64,000 nt of DNA, from contig NZ_JBBPEU010000005.1 in the NCBI RefSeq assembly GCF_040225985.1, forward strand, positions 186,001 through 250,000, in the 5' to 3' direction. Shown piece after piece: positions 42,243-51,537 of the stretch; position 1 is the first letter of the stretch; each line of letters begins with the position of its first letter. A program made the translations under genes and the position numbers. Source of the stretch: Shimia sp040225985. Lineage in GTDB: Bacteria > Pseudomonadota > Alphaproteobacteria > Rhodobacterales > Rhodobacteraceae. The notes beneath the pieces are model-generated. The model was not told the origin of the DNA. It made no database searches and was given only the letters and a program-made list of their open reading frames with translations.

Positions 42243-44171
42243 TTAGGGCAGTTGCCGGAGGAGAAACAGCAACTCTTGCTGGCCGGGATTGGCCTCAAGC
42301 GCCCGAGACAGTGTATCCTTGGCGTTTTCCGTGCGGTTCATCGCGGCTTCGATACGCGCGATCATGACCCAAGCCTGAACCATCTGCGGGTCCATCTCGA
42401 CGGCCTCTTTGAACGAAGCAAGCGCGCCTTCGAAGTTGCGTGTGCGCAATCCGATACCTGCCATCACCAACTGTGTTTCAGGGAAGTCGAATTTCGTGAC
42501 TAGGCTGTTTTGCCATTCGCCATTCGCGGCTTGCAAGCTTTTGGACTGCCTGTCCGGAAGATGTGCGATCGGTGCCGCGAGAAGCTCTCGTGCGGCGGCA
42601 ATGCGCACCGAGCGCACAGGATCTTCGGTCATGGGCAGCACCCGCGACACCATGTCGACAGGTCCGGCGCCCCGTTGCAGGGCGATGGCATTGGCCCGCA
42701 CGAAGGCATCTGGGTCTTTCAACAACCCGGCCGTGCGATCGGCAACCTGTTTGGATTCAAACGGCAGCAGCAGGTCAAGCGCAGTAGCCCGCACAATGCC
42801 CGGAAGCGCATTATAAGTTGCGAGGTCGATCAGATCCCTCACCTGTGTGGCATCGCCCTGCCGCGCGGCGTGAAATGTCTGTGAAAAATGCGGCCCGCGA
42901 TAGGTGGATTGCGGGAACCAAGCCTTCACTTGTCGCGCCGCCCAGTTCGGGCTGCGATCAGAATGGCAGTCATTACAGGCATTCGGTGACCCGGTTTCGA
43001 TGCTCAGGTCAGGGCGCGGCACGCGGAACGAATGGTCGCGACGGCCATCGACCCCCATGTAGACCCGTTCGATCATATGACAGCTCTTGCACTGCGCGCC
43101 TTCGGTGTCGGGTTCGTGGAAGTGGTGTTCAACTGTGTCGTACTCTTCAAGGGGCAGGCTGGGAAAGCGGTCATTGCCGCCTTCGTTGTGGCATTGCGTG
43201 CAGACGGCATTGTCGTCGGCGATCCGGTTACCAGAGTGCACGTCATGGCAATCGGAACAGACCACGCCTTTCTGGTACATCTTGGATTGCAAGAAGGATC
43301 CGTAAACATACACCTCGTCCAGGATTTGTCCGTCAGGATGATACAACCCTTCTCGCAGAGGCAGCAGGCGATAGGCATCGTGAAAGGGCGTTCCCGGCAC
43401 GGGTGTCCCGCCCAGAAGAGGTTCGCGTCGGGAATGACAACTGGCGCATTGCTGGATCTGGGTTTCACCGTCCCCGGAGGCATAATCCACCAACAACCCG
43501 TTAGTCCCTAGCCCGGCCTGGTTTCTGACCGGTTTGTTATCGGCCCAGTCAACATGGGCCGAGCCAGGGCCGTGACAGGCCTCACAGCCCACGCCGATTT
43601 CCGAAAAGGTGCTGTTGTAGCGTCGTGCCTCGGCGTCGAAATTTCGCTGATAGTCCGTAGCATGACATTCCGCACAGCGGCTGTTCCAGGTCTTGTAAGA
43701 GCCCGTCCAGTGCAGGCCATCCGCCGCCGTCAGGTTGAGGTTTGGGTAAAGATGAAACCATTCCTTTTCATGAACATCCCAAGTCACATCGAAGCTTTGC
43801 AACCGCCCCGGTTCCGTTTCAAGCGCATATTGCTGCAAAGGCGTGATCCCGATGACGGCTTCGACGGGAAACTTAGTAATTTTCCCGTCCGGTCCGTCAG
43901 TCTCGATAAAGTAGGTGTCCCCTTCCTGTGTGAAGCGCGACGTGATGCCATCCAGCGTAAACTCGGTGTTGGCAAAGTCGGCCACGATCGTCTCAGGCGA
44001 AGGGGGCGTCCAAGCCAGATCGTGGTGAGAGCCTTTCCAAGCCTCGGTCTCGCCTATATGGCAATCTGCACAGGCCTCGCTGCCGACATAGGTCGGGTCT
44101 GCCTCAACGGAAAATGCGACCACCGCTAACAAGAGTGCAAGTGAGGTACGAACAAGCGTTTGCGCAATCAT
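42243..44171 (-). CDS. Octaheme c-type cytochrome with C-terminal HEAT/TPR region
   Basis: A 642-residue exported protein. A signal peptide (MIAQTLVRTSLALLLAVVAF, cleavage near VEA-DP) leads to a cytochrome c554-like region with eight CxxCH heme sites: CADCH, CAECH, CEACH, CASCH, CSDCH, CTQCH, CKSCH and CNDCH, spread over residues 33-400. After that come HEAT-like helices (ATALDLLLPFESKQV to LRELLAAP) and a TPR near the end (GALASFKEAVEMDPQMVQ). It is likely a periplasmic electron carrier or a nitrogen/sulfur redox enzyme of the multiheme class. It stands alone, 93 bases from the araC gene. The reaction is unknown. Confidence 0.85.
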   Translation of the reverse strand: MIAQTLVRTSLALLLAVVAFSVEADPTYVGSEACADCHIGETEAWKGSHHDLAWTPPSPETIVADFANTEFTLDGITSRFTQEGDTYFIETDGPDGKITKFPVEAVIGITPLQQYALETEPGRLQSFDVTWDVHEKEWFHLYPNLNLTAADGLHWTGSYKTWNSRCAECHATDYQRNFDAEARRYNSTFSEIGVGCEACHGPGSAHVDWADNKPVRNQAGLGTNGLLVDYASGDGETQIQQCASCHSRREPLLGGTPVPGTPFHDAYRLLPLREGLYHPDGQILDEVYVYGSFLQSKMYQKGVVCSDCHDVHSGNRIADDNAVCTQCHNEGGNDRFPSLPLEEYDTVEHHFHEPDTEGAQCKSCHMIERVYMGVDGRRDHSFRVPRPDLSIETGSPNACNDCHSDRSPNWAARQVKAWFPQSTYRGPHFSQTFHAARQGDATQVRDLIDLATYNALPGIVRATALDLLLPFESKQVADRTAGLLKDPDAFVRANAIALQRGAGPVDMVSRVLPMTEDPVRSVRIAAARELLAAPIAHLPDRQSKSLQAANGEWQNSLVTKFDFPETQLVMAGIGLRTRNFEGALASFKEAVEMDPQMVQAWVMIARIEAAMNRTENAKDTLSRALEANPGQQELLFLLRQLP

Positions 44172-44264
44172 GGGATATCCGGCTGCCAATGGTTGTGCTA
44201 CGTTAGCTGTTCCTGAGTGTTTGCCAACCCAAACCGTTATGCCGCCAGATCAACTTTGCGCAGA

Positions 44265-45251
44265 TTAGGCCGCGGTCGATCTGAAGTGTTGCGGCGTCAA
44301 CCCGTTCCAGCGTTTGAAGGCACGTGAAAAATGTGCCGGATCACTATAGCCGGACTGCAACGCGATCTCGGTGATGGTCAGGTCTGTTTCCAGCAAAAGG
44401 CTGTTGGCCTTCTTCTGACGCACCCGATCGAGAAGCTGGCGGTAGGTCATGCCTTCGCGCTCGAGAGCGCGTTGTAACGTGCGCCTGCTACAGCCAATGG
44501 TTTCGGCCATCCCGTCGATATCGGTTAGCCCGTCCAGCAAGCGCATACTTGCCACGCCTTCAAAGCAGACGAGGCCAGCGTGTTTTTCTTTCGCGTCTGC
44601 CTCGGCAAAGACGTCGGATGAGGTCAACGGACGGACCGCCGTTTTCTCATGCCGTCTGTCTAGCAGGGCGTTGGGGATGGCCAGAGAGATACCCGGCCCC
44701 GATGGTAGGCAAAGGCATCCCAAGCTGCTTTGCAGTGCCTCGTTTCTCTGGGAATAGAACATTTGAACCCATTCGGGCATCCAGTCGTCGCCGAGGTAAA
44801 TGCGCGCGATCTTGAGCATGACGGGCAGGATATGGTCTGCATGGGCGCGGCCATGAGTCCTTTGCATGATTGCGTGCGAGTAGACCCAAACGGACACCGG
44901 CCCCTGTGTTACAAGGTGCATTTCGCCCATGTTCTGGTGTACGCTGCGAGTTCGCCCAAGGCGCAGGATCGCCTCACGTAATGTCGGCGCCTGGGTCGCG
45001 TATTGCGTCCACATGCCAAAATCACCGGGATCCATCGCCTGACCCACGCGCAGACCGAACAGGGGGTCCCCCAATTCACGGCTTGCCACGGAAAACAGCT
45101 CCACCATTTGAGCCATAGGAATTTGCTGGTCGCGATGTTCGATCAGCGCCATCGGCAATCCGGCGTTCTGAAATACCCGACCCAGCGGATTGTTACCGCC
45201 CAGCTGTTCGACAAGCTTGGGCAGGGGGCCCATGCCCCGGGCATTCGTCAT
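44265..45251 (-). CDS. AraC-family transcriptional regulator (N-terminal PF12625-like)
   Basis: A 328-residue regulator. The C-terminal two-HTH AraC domain is plain: GMAETIGCSRRTLQRALEREGMTYRQ, then LTITEIALQSGYSDPAHFSRAFKRWNG. The N-terminal 200 residues resemble the arabinose-binding-like domain of the OruR/ArgR-type regulators (LFGLRVGQAMDPGDFGMWTQYA). It is divergent from the sulfatase operon over a 181-base region with a nested dyad and so is the likely activator. The start is uncertain (ATG 45251 or GTG 45272); neither has a strong ribosome site. Confidence 0.85.
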   Translation of the reverse strand: MTNARGMGPLPKLVEQLGGNNPLGRVFQNAGLPMALIEHRDQQIPMAQMVELFSVASRELGDPLFGLRVGQAMDPGDFGMWTQYATQAPTLREAILRLGRTRSVHQNMGEMHLVTQGPVSVWVYSHAIMQRTHGRAHADHILPVMLKIARIYLGDDWMPEWVQMFYSQRNEALQSSLGCLCLPSGPGISLAIPNALLDRRHEKTAVRPLTSSDVFAEADAKEKHAGLVCFEGVASMRLLDGLTDIDGMAETIGCSRRTLQRALEREGMTYRQLLDRVRQKKANSLLLETDLTITEIALQSGYSDPAHFSRAFKRWNGLTPQHFRSTAA

Positions 45252-45283
45252 TGGTAAAACTGTTTTTGACACAGGACAATCTT

Positions 45284-45351
45284 CATCAATATGGCACAAA
45301 ATGGCAAGCGCGAGACCAGTTACTCGCGCATATTGATGACACATGCGCGAG
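45284..45351. promoter_or_regulatory. Nested dyad and direct repeat in the araC/sulfatase promoter
   Basis: Outer arms CATCAATATG (45284-45293) and CATATTGATG (45329-45338) are perfect 10-base complements. Inside them GCGCGAG (45308-45314) and CTCGCGC (45323-45329) form a second dyad. GCGCGAG recurs at 45345-45351 as a direct repeat 37 bases from the first. This fits cooperative or looping binding by the divergent AraC regulator. Confidence 0.6.
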
Positions 45352-45432
45352 ATTGGTGCAGATTGATTTTGTGAACAACCACACCACCACTTACGACTTA
45401 AATCCAAGCTACAACAGAGAGGAGAATACGAT

Positions 45433-47046
45433 TTGACCTATTTCTACAATAGGGCAGGGCTCAGGCTTGGCGCGTTGACCAGTGCGCTGATCGCGGGCGT
45501 CATGATGTCGCTTCCGGCCTTTGCCGATACAGAGAAACCCAACATCCTCGTGATCTGGGGCGATGATGTGGGGCAGTCTAACATTTCCGCCTATACACGC
45601 GGTTTGATGGGATATCAGACACCAAATATCGACCGCATTGCCGAGGAAGGTATGATGTTCACCGATTACTACGGCGAACAATCCTGCACGGCGGGCCGCT
45701 CATCCTTTATCACGGGTCAGTCCGTGTTCCGCACCGGCCTGTCCAAAGTGGGTCTGCCCGGTGCCAAGGAAGGGATGCAGGTCGAAGATCCGACCATCGC
45801 GGGCCTGCTCAAGGCGCAAGGCTATGCCACTGGTCAGTTCGGCAAGAACCACCTTGGCGACCGGGATGAACACCTGCCGACGAACCACGGTTTTGACGAG
45901 TTCTTCGGCAACCTCTATCACCTCAACGCCGAGGAAGAGCCCGAGAACATCGACTATCCCAATGACGCGGTTCTGCCTGATGGCTCGACCTTCCGCGAAC
46001 GGTTTGGACCGCGTGGTGTGATCAAGTCGTCGGCCGACGGTGCGATTGAAGATACCGGCCCACTGACCAAGAAGCGCATGGAAACCGTGGATGACGAAAC
46101 CGTCGCTGCGGCCATCGACTTTATCCGCCGAAATGAGGAACAGGGCAAACCTTGGTTTGTCTGGTGGTCGGGCACACGGATGCATTTCCGCACCCATGTT
46201 GCCGAAGACAAATGGGCTAAGGCCAATGAAATCGTCGGCAAGCAGGTGGATGAATACACCGCGGGCATGATCGAACATGACATGCATATCGGTGAGTTCC
46301 TTGCCCTGCTCGACGAGCTCGGCATCGCCGATGACACCATCGTGTTTTACTCGACTGACAACGGCCCGCATATGAACACCTGGCCGGATGCGGGGATGAC
46401 TCCGTTCTGGGGCGAAAAGAACACCCAGTGGGAAGGCGCATGGCGCGTTCCGGCGATGGTGCGCTGGCCCGGCAAGATTGCCGCGGACACCGTGTCCAAC
46501 GAGATCGTGCACCACATGGACTGGCTGCCGACCTTCCTTGCCGCTGCTGGCAATGACACCGTCAAGACAGACCTTCTGGACGGGATCACCGTGGCCGAAG
46601 TGGGCGGCGGGCGTGACTACCGCGTGCATCTGGATGGCTACAACATCCTGCCGATGCTGACCGGGGAAACCGACAAGAGCGAACGCCGCGAAATCTTCTA
46701 TTTCACGGATGATGGCGACCTTGCGGCGCTGCGGTTTGGCGATTGGAAGCTGACCTTCCTTGAGCAAAAGGAATGGGCAACGCTGCGCGCATGGATGGAG
46801 CCACTGACTCCGCTGCGCGTGCCGATCATCGCCAACCTGCGGCGTGATCCCTATGAGCGCGGATACCGGACATCCAACACCTATTACGACTGGATGATTG
46901 ACCGGGTCTACATGCTGGTTCCGGCGCAGGCCTATGTTGCGCAGTTCCTTGAGACCTTCAAAGAATACCCGCCGCGCCAGAAAGCGGCGAGCTTCAGTCT
47001 CGATCAGGTCATGGAGAAGCTGACCGCACCTCCGGGCGCGCCGTAA
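45433..47046 (+). CDS. Periplasmic arylsulfatase (S1 family)
   Basis: A 537-residue exported sulfatase. The signal peptide runs to about PAFA (residue 31). Calcium-binding aspartates are in ILVIWGDDVGQSN; the formylglycine site is SCTAGRSSFITGQ near residue 84, a CxAxR variant of CxPxR; later motifs are GKNHLGDRDEHLPTNHGFDEF and FYSTDNGPHMNTW. It hydrolyses a sulfate ester in the periplasm after Cys-to-formylglycine conversion; no FGE or anSME gene is in the window. The start is TTG 45433 with GGAG eight bases upstream. It is first in an eight-gene set with MoxR and Bat genes. Confidence 0.9.
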   Translation: MTYFYNRAGLRLGALTSALIAGVMMSLPAFADTEKPNILVIWGDDVGQSNISAYTRGLMGYQTPNIDRIAEEGMMFTDYYGEQSCTAGRSSFITGQSVFRTGLSKVGLPGAKEGMQVEDPTIAGLLKAQGYATGQFGKNHLGDRDEHLPTNHGFDEFFGNLYHLNAEEEPENIDYPNDAVLPDGSTFRERFGPRGVIKSSADGAIEDTGPLTKKRMETVDDETVAAAIDFIRRNEEQGKPWFVWWSGTRMHFRTHVAEDKWAKANEIVGKQVDEYTAGMIEHDMHIGEFLALLDELGIADDTIVFYSTDNGPHMNTWPDAGMTPFWGEKNTQWEGAWRVPAMVRWPGKIAADTVSNEIVHHMDWLPTFLAAAGNDTVKTDLLDGITVAEVGGGRDYRVHLDGYNILPMLTGETDKSERREIFYFTDDGDLAALRFGDWKLTFLEQKEWATLRAWMEPLTPLRVPIIANLRRDPYERGYRTSNTYYDWMIDRVYMLVPAQAYVAQFLETFKEYPPRQKAASFSLDQVMEKLTAPPGAP

Positions 47047-47078
47047 GCTTCGCTTGAAGTTGAATTGACAGAACTAGG

Positions 47079-47108
47079 AAGGCGGGCGAGACTGATCTTG
47101 CCCGCCTT
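47079..47108 (+). terminator. Hairpin between the sulfatase and HAD genes
   Basis: AAGGCGGGC/GCCCGCCTT, a perfect 9-base stem with a 12-base loop, starts 32 bases after the sulfatase stop. There is no U-run after it, so it is more likely a partial terminator or 3' mRNA stabiliser allowing read-through into the next genes. Confidence 0.55.
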
Positions 47109-47142
47109 ATCTCTCACCATAGTAATTTTTGGATTAGTTGTC

Positions 47143-48114
47143 ATGAAACCGCTGTTCTTCGCTCTTGCCCTTGTCGGGGCGCCGGTATTTGCCGATCCGT
47201 TGCCGTCATGGAATGACACCGATGCGAAATCCCGTATTATCTCCTTTGTCGAAACGGTGACAAACCCCGAAAGCGCCGACTATGTGACACCTGCCGCGCG
47301 GGTCGCCACTTTTGATAATGATGGTACGCTCTGGGCCGAACAACCTGTCTATTTCCAACTGATTTATGCGGTGGATCAGGTTGCCAAGATGGGCGCGGCG
47401 GATCCGTCGATCCTGATATCCGATGCGTTGAAAGCGGCGGCAGCCAAAGACTACAAGGCATTGCTTGAAACCGGTGAGGCCGGGTTGATCGAGGTCTTGC
47501 GTGCCTCGCATGCCGACATGTCGCTGGACCAGTTTCAGGCAGAGGTCGCGGCGTGGCTTGACGACGCCCGTCATCCGACGACAGGCATGCGCTATGACGA
47601 CATGATCTATCAACCCATGCTGGAATTGCTGCGCTATCTGCGGGATGAAGGGTTTGCCACCTATATCGTCTCGGGCGGCGGGATCGATTTTATCCGTGTC
47701 TTTGCAGAAGAGGCCTATGGCATTCCGCCCGAACAAGTGATCGGATCGTCGATCGTGTCCAGCTATGAGGTGGTGGATGGCGTGCCGCAGATCATCAAGG
47801 GTGCCGACCTGTTCTTTGTTGACGATAAGGCAGGCAAGCCGGTCGGGATCATGCACCATATTGGGCGACGTCCGATCCTTGCGGGCGGCAACTCGGATGG
47901 GGATTTCGAGATGCTTGAATTCACCACGGCAGGTGAGGGCGCGCGGCTTGGTCTGCTGGTCCACCATACGGATGCCGAGCGTGAATTCGCTTATGACCGC
48001 GAAGGACATATCGGTGTTCTCAATCGCGGACAAGACGAAGGCCCCGAGCGCGGTTGGATTATCGTGGACATGGCGCAGGACTGGCGGACGGTCTTTGCGT
48101 CAAACGCGCGCTAA
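47143..48114 (+). CDS. Exported HAD-superfamily phosphatase
   Basis: A 323-residue HAD hydrolase with a signal peptide (MKPLFFALALVGAPVFA). Motif I is ATFDNDGTLWAEQ (nucleophile DxDGT), motif II the Ser in YIVSGGGIDFIR, motif III a Lys in FVDDKAGKP and motif IV AGGNSDGDFEML. It is similar to phosphoserine-phosphatase-like periplasmic HADs of unknown substrate. It precedes moxR with only 24 bases to the preferred start, so it is co-transcribed with the Bat genes. Confidence 0.85.
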   Translation: MKPLFFALALVGAPVFADPLPSWNDTDAKSRIISFVETVTNPESADYVTPAARVATFDNDGTLWAEQPVYFQLIYAVDQVAKMGAADPSILISDALKAAAAKDYKALLETGEAGLIEVLRASHADMSLDQFQAEVAAWLDDARHPTTGMRYDDMIYQPMLELLRYLRDEGFATYIVSGGGIDFIRVFAEEAYGIPPEQVIGSSIVSSYEVVDGVPQIIKGADLFFVDDKAGKPVGIMHHIGRRPILAGGNSDGDFEMLEFTTAGEGARLGLLVHHTDAEREFAYDREGHIGVLNRGQDEGPERGWIIVDMAQDWRTVFASNAR

Positions 48115-48138
48115 ATGGCAAACGAGCGGGAGAACGAT

Positions 48139-49122
48139 ATGAACGCTCATGAACAGATCACCACGTTGATGGCGCGAATGGGCGACTCCATCATCGGACA
48201 GAACCATGTGGTCGAGCGTCTGGTTATCGGGCTGTTGGCGAATGGCAACCTGTTGCTTGAAGGGTTGCCCGGTCTCGCCAAAACACGGGCGGTTAAAGCG
48301 ATGTCGAAGAACCTTGAGGCCGATTTCAGCCGGATCCAGTTCACGCCCGATCTGCTGCCCTCGGATGTGACGGGCACCGAGGTGTATCATCAAGCCGGCG
48401 GAACGGCGGAATTCCGGTTCGAGCCGGGTCCGATCTTTGCCAACATCGTGTTGGCGGATGAAATCAACCGCGCGCCCGCCAAAGTGCAGGCCGCCCTACT
48501 TGAGGCGATGGAAGAACGTCAGGTGACGGTGGCGGGGACGACGCACAGGATGCCTCCGCTCTTCATCGTCATGGCGACGCAGAACCCAATTGAACAGGAA
48601 GGCACATATCCCTTGCCGGAGGCGCAGATGGACCGGTTCCTGATGAAGGTCGTCATTGAGTATCCGCCTGTCGAGGACGAAGTCGAAGTGATCCGCCTTG
48701 TTCGTGTTGAAGAGCGAGCCGCGAGTGCCGCAACAAACGGGGGTGCCGAGAAACCGCCCGTGATCCCGCAAAAAGCAGTGTTCGAGGCGCGTGCAGAAAT
48801 CGGGCAGCTTCACGTGGCCGATGCGATAGACCGCTATATCGCGGACATCGTTCAGGCCACACGGACGCCCGAAGCCCTTGATGACGATCTGGCGCGCTGG
48901 ATCGAGATTGGCGCGTCACCTCGCGCATCGCTCGGGCTCGATAAGGCAAGCCGTGCTCATGCGTGGCTGAATGCGCGCGATTATGTCGATCCGGAGGACG
49001 TGCGCGCCGTCGCAACGGATGTGCTGCGGCACCGGATTGCGCTCAGCTATGAAGCTCAGGGCGATGGCGTGTCGTCTGCACAGGTGGTCGACAAGATCCT
49101 TGCGCTTGTCGCCTTACCCTGA
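48139..49122 (+). CDS. moxR: MoxR-family AAA+ ATPase
   Basis: A 327-residue AAA+ ATPase that, with von Willebrand A proteins, is thought to act as a chaperone maturing metalloenzymes or exported complexes. Walker A is LEGLPGLAKT, Walker B VLADEINRAPAKVQAALLEAMEE, sensor 1 MATQNPIEQEGTYPLPEAQMDRF, and sensor 2 SPRASLGLDKASRAHAW. ATG 48139 has GGGAG six bases upstream; an ATG at 48115 abuts the HAD stop but has no ribosome site. DUF58 follows nine bases later. Confidence 0.92.
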   Translation: MNAHEQITTLMARMGDSIIGQNHVVERLVIGLLANGNLLLEGLPGLAKTRAVKAMSKNLEADFSRIQFTPDLLPSDVTGTEVYHQAGGTAEFRFEPGPIFANIVLADEINRAPAKVQAALLEAMEERQVTVAGTTHRMPPLFIVMATQNPIEQEGTYPLPEAQMDRFLMKVVIEYPPVEDEVEVIRLVRVEERAASAATNGGAEKPPVIPQKAVFEARAEIGQLHVADAIDRYIADIVQATRTPEALDDDLARWIEIGASPRASLGLDKASRAHAWLNARDYVDPEDVRAVATDVLRHRIALSYEAQGDGVSSAQVVDKILALVALP

Positions 49123-49130
49123 GTCGCGCC

Positions 49131-50078
49131 GTGGCGAAGCGGTCTCATAACCAGACGGCTGATCCCCGGATCAGGGTGGATTTGGTGCATTTGCGACAGT
49201 TTGAACGTCATGCCCGAGCGATCAGTTTTTTGCCGAAACAGCCCGCACGTTCGGCGCTGAACGGACGGCACGCGTCGCGTCTGCGCGGGCGGGGCTTGAA
49301 TTTTGAAGAGCTGCGGAACTACCAGCACGGCGACGATATTCGCACGATTGACTGGAAGGTGACGGCGCGTACAGGCGAACCCTATGTGCGCGTCTATACC
49401 GAGGAACGCGACCGGCCAGCCCTATTGCTGGTAGACCAGCGGATGAGCATGTTTTTCGGCACCGTCCACAATATGAAATCCGTCACCGCCGCCGAGGCTG
49501 CCGCCCTTGCCGCGTGGCGTTTGCGGATGCAGGGGGATCGGGTCGGCGGGATCGTGTTTGGCGACACGCATGTCGCCGAATTGCCGCCTCGGTCCGGTGG
49601 TTTGGCCTTGAACAGATTTCTTTCGGTCCTTGCGGATGCAAATGCTTTGCTCGAACCGGGCCTTGAGGTGGCTAAACCTCATTCGCTTAACCAACAGCTT
49701 GAAACGACGGTTCGTATCGCCAAGACCGGCATGATGATCCTGATCTTCAGTGATTTTCATGGAGTTGATGACGCCAGCGAAAAGATGATCCGGCGCCTTG
49801 CCTTGCACAATGACGTTCTGGTGTTTCCCATCACGGATCCGACTGGGCGGGATCTGCCTGACCATTTCCGGCTGGTGGCGTCCGACGGGCGTTTGCAGGT
49901 CGATCTGGACACGGCACAAGACGAAGTGCGGATGCGGCTTGAAGATCTGTTTGACCGGCGGATCGGGCGCGTGCTGGATTGGAGCCGCAAATACGGCGTG
50001 CCGGTGCTACCACTGACATCGGCCGAGGAAACTCTGCCGCAAATGCTCAGCCTCTTTGGCGCAAGGGGGCGTGGATGA
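49131..50078 (+). CDS. DUF58 (VWA-like) protein of the MoxR/Bat cluster
   Basis: A 315-residue cytosolic DUF58 protein, the usual companion of MoxR. The conserved block is SRLRGRGLNFEELRNYQHGDDIRTIDWKVTARTGEPYVRVYTEER, followed by a VWA-like segment LLLVDQRMSMFFG that carries only part of a MIDAS site. It may link the ATPase to membrane VWA partners. GTG start at 49131. The stop overlaps the next ATG. Confidence 0.9.
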   Translation: MAKRSHNQTADPRIRVDLVHLRQFERHARAISFLPKQPARSALNGRHASRLRGRGLNFEELRNYQHGDDIRTIDWKVTARTGEPYVRVYTEERDRPALLLVDQRMSMFFGTVHNMKSVTAAEAAALAAWRLRMQGDRVGGIVFGDTHVAELPPRSGGLALNRFLSVLADANALLEPGLEVAKPHSLNQQLETTVRIAKTGMMILIFSDFHGVDDASEKMIRRLALHNDVLVFPITDPTGRDLPDHFRLVASDGRLQVDLDTAQDEVRMRLEDLFDRRIGRVLDWSRKYGVPVLPLTSAEETLPQMLSLFGARGRG

Positions 50079-50557
50079 CAGAAGAGGACTTTGCCGGAAA
50101 ATCCCTTGTGGACCTGCTGGACATGCTTGAGCCGGTCCCCGAGCCAGCTGCGATTTCGATGTGGCCTCAGACCCAAGGATGGCTGTTTCTGCTGCTCGCG
50201 GTCCTTGCCATTGTGCTGTGGGGGTGGTTGCGCTTGCGGGAACGACATAGGGCCAATGCCTATCGGCGCGCGGCTCTGGCGGCGCTTGCAGACGCAGGCG
50301 ACAACCCGGTCGAAGTGGCAGCCATCCTGCGGCGTACGGCCCTTGCAGCCTATTCCCGAACCGAGGTTGCAGGGCTTTCCGGAGAGGCGTGGTTGGTGTT
50401 CCTTGCGCAGACGTCCAAGGCAACGGGATTTGATGGCGAAGCCGGCCAGCGCATGTTGGCTGCCCCGTATCTAAAAGACTCCTCCCCCGATGCGCCGGGG
50501 ATCAACGCGCTGGCCTGTCTCTGGGTCAAGACCCATCGGGTCGAGGGGGCACCTTGA
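50075..50557 (+). CDS. DUF4381 membrane protein
   Basis: A 160-residue protein with one transmembrane helix (WLFLLLAVLAIVLWGWLRL, about residues 31-50) and a cytosolic helical tail (EVAAILRRTALAAYSRTEVAGLSGEAWLVFL), the DUF4381 pattern found in Bat-type clusters. Its start overlaps DUF58 (ATGA) and its stop overlaps batA (TGATG), so the five downstream frames form a tightly coupled unit. Confidence 0.85.
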   Translation: MTEEDFAGKSLVDLLDMLEPVPEPAAISMWPQTQGWLFLLLAVLAIVLWGWLRLRERHRANAYRRAALAALADAGDNPVEVAAILRRTALAAYSRTEVAGLSGEAWLVFLAQTSKATGFDGEAGQRMLAAPYLKDSSPDAPGINALACLWVKTHRVEGAP

Positions 50558-51537
50558 TGCTGTCTCTGGCGTTTCCATATGCCCTGCTGCTTTTGCCTCT
50601 GCCCTACCTGATCTGGCGGTTTGCGCCCCCGTACCGCACGACGAGTGCTGCAATCCGTATTCCGTTCTTTCGCGAAATCACCGAAGCCACGGGTCTGACC
50701 CCGCGTGAAGGCGCCGTTGTTCTGCGGCGGCGCAAGGTGCAATCATGGGTGGCCATCCTGTGTTGGGGGCTTGTGGTGCTGGGATTGGCGCGTCCTGAAC
50801 TGCTGGGGCAGCAAATCACGCAGGAACGGGCGGCGCGGGATATGATGCTGGCAGTCGATATCTCCGGATCGATGGATGCGCGCGATATGCGCACCGAGGA
50901 TGGCGCCCCGCTGCAACGCCTGCGGATGGTCAAGGATGTTGTAAGCGACTTCATCGAGAGGCGTGACGGAGATCGCATCGGTTTGATCGTATTCGGCACC
51001 AAGGCCTATGTGCAGACGCCGTTTACGGAAGACCTGCAGAGTGCCACCGAAATGCTTGAGGAGATGCAGGTCGGGATGGCCGGACCGGATACCGCCATAG
51101 GGGATGCGATAGGACTGGCAATCCGCACCTTCGAGAGAAGTGATGTGGAACAGCGGTTGCTGATACTTTTGTCCGACGGGGCCGATACCTCCAGCATGAT
51201 GAGCCCGGTGAACGCAGCCGAGATCGCGGCACAGTCCGGCGTGTCCATCTACACGATTGGCGTGGGCGATCCTTCGGCCTCGGGGGATGATCGGGTCGAT
51301 CTGAAAGCGCTTGAAGATGTGGCGCGGCGCGCGCGCGGGGCCTTTTACTATGCGGAAGACAGCGATGGTCTCGAACAGATTTATGCCGAGATTGAACGCC
51401 TGAATCCGCGTGTGACTGAAGTCGTCACGTTTCAGCCAAGACAACCGTTGGGATGGTTGATGTTTGGAGGTGCATTGCTGTTGGCGCTTTTGACCTCGGT
51501 TTGGATGCAGATCGGAATCCGAAAGGCGGCGGCATGA
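50557..51537 (+). CDS. batA: VWA-domain protein BatA
   Basis: A 326-residue inner-membrane protein with N-terminal helices (residues 1-20 and 65-85), a periplasmic or membrane-proximal VWA domain, and a C-terminal helix (WLMFGGALLLALLTSVWMQ). The MIDAS is complete: DISGSMDARD, the Thr in GPDTAIGDA and the Asp in LSDGADTSS. Bat proteins were named for aerotolerance in Bacteroides and are implicated in envelope stress; their exact partner is unclear. Its stop overlaps the next start. Confidence 0.9.
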   Translation: MLSLAFPYALLLLPLPYLIWRFAPPYRTTSAAIRIPFFREITEATGLTPREGAVVLRRRKVQSWVAILCWGLVVLGLARPELLGQQITQERAARDMMLAVDISGSMDARDMRTEDGAPLQRLRMVKDVVSDFIERRDGDRIGLIVFGTKAYVQTPFTEDLQSATEMLEEMQVGMAGPDTAIGDAIGLAIRTFERSDVEQRLLILLSDGADTSSMMSPVNAAEIAAQSGVSIYTIGVGDPSASGDDRVDLKALEDVARRARGAFYYAEDSDGLEQIYAEIERLNPRVTEVVTFQPRQPLGWLMFGGALLLALLTSVWMQIGIRKAAA

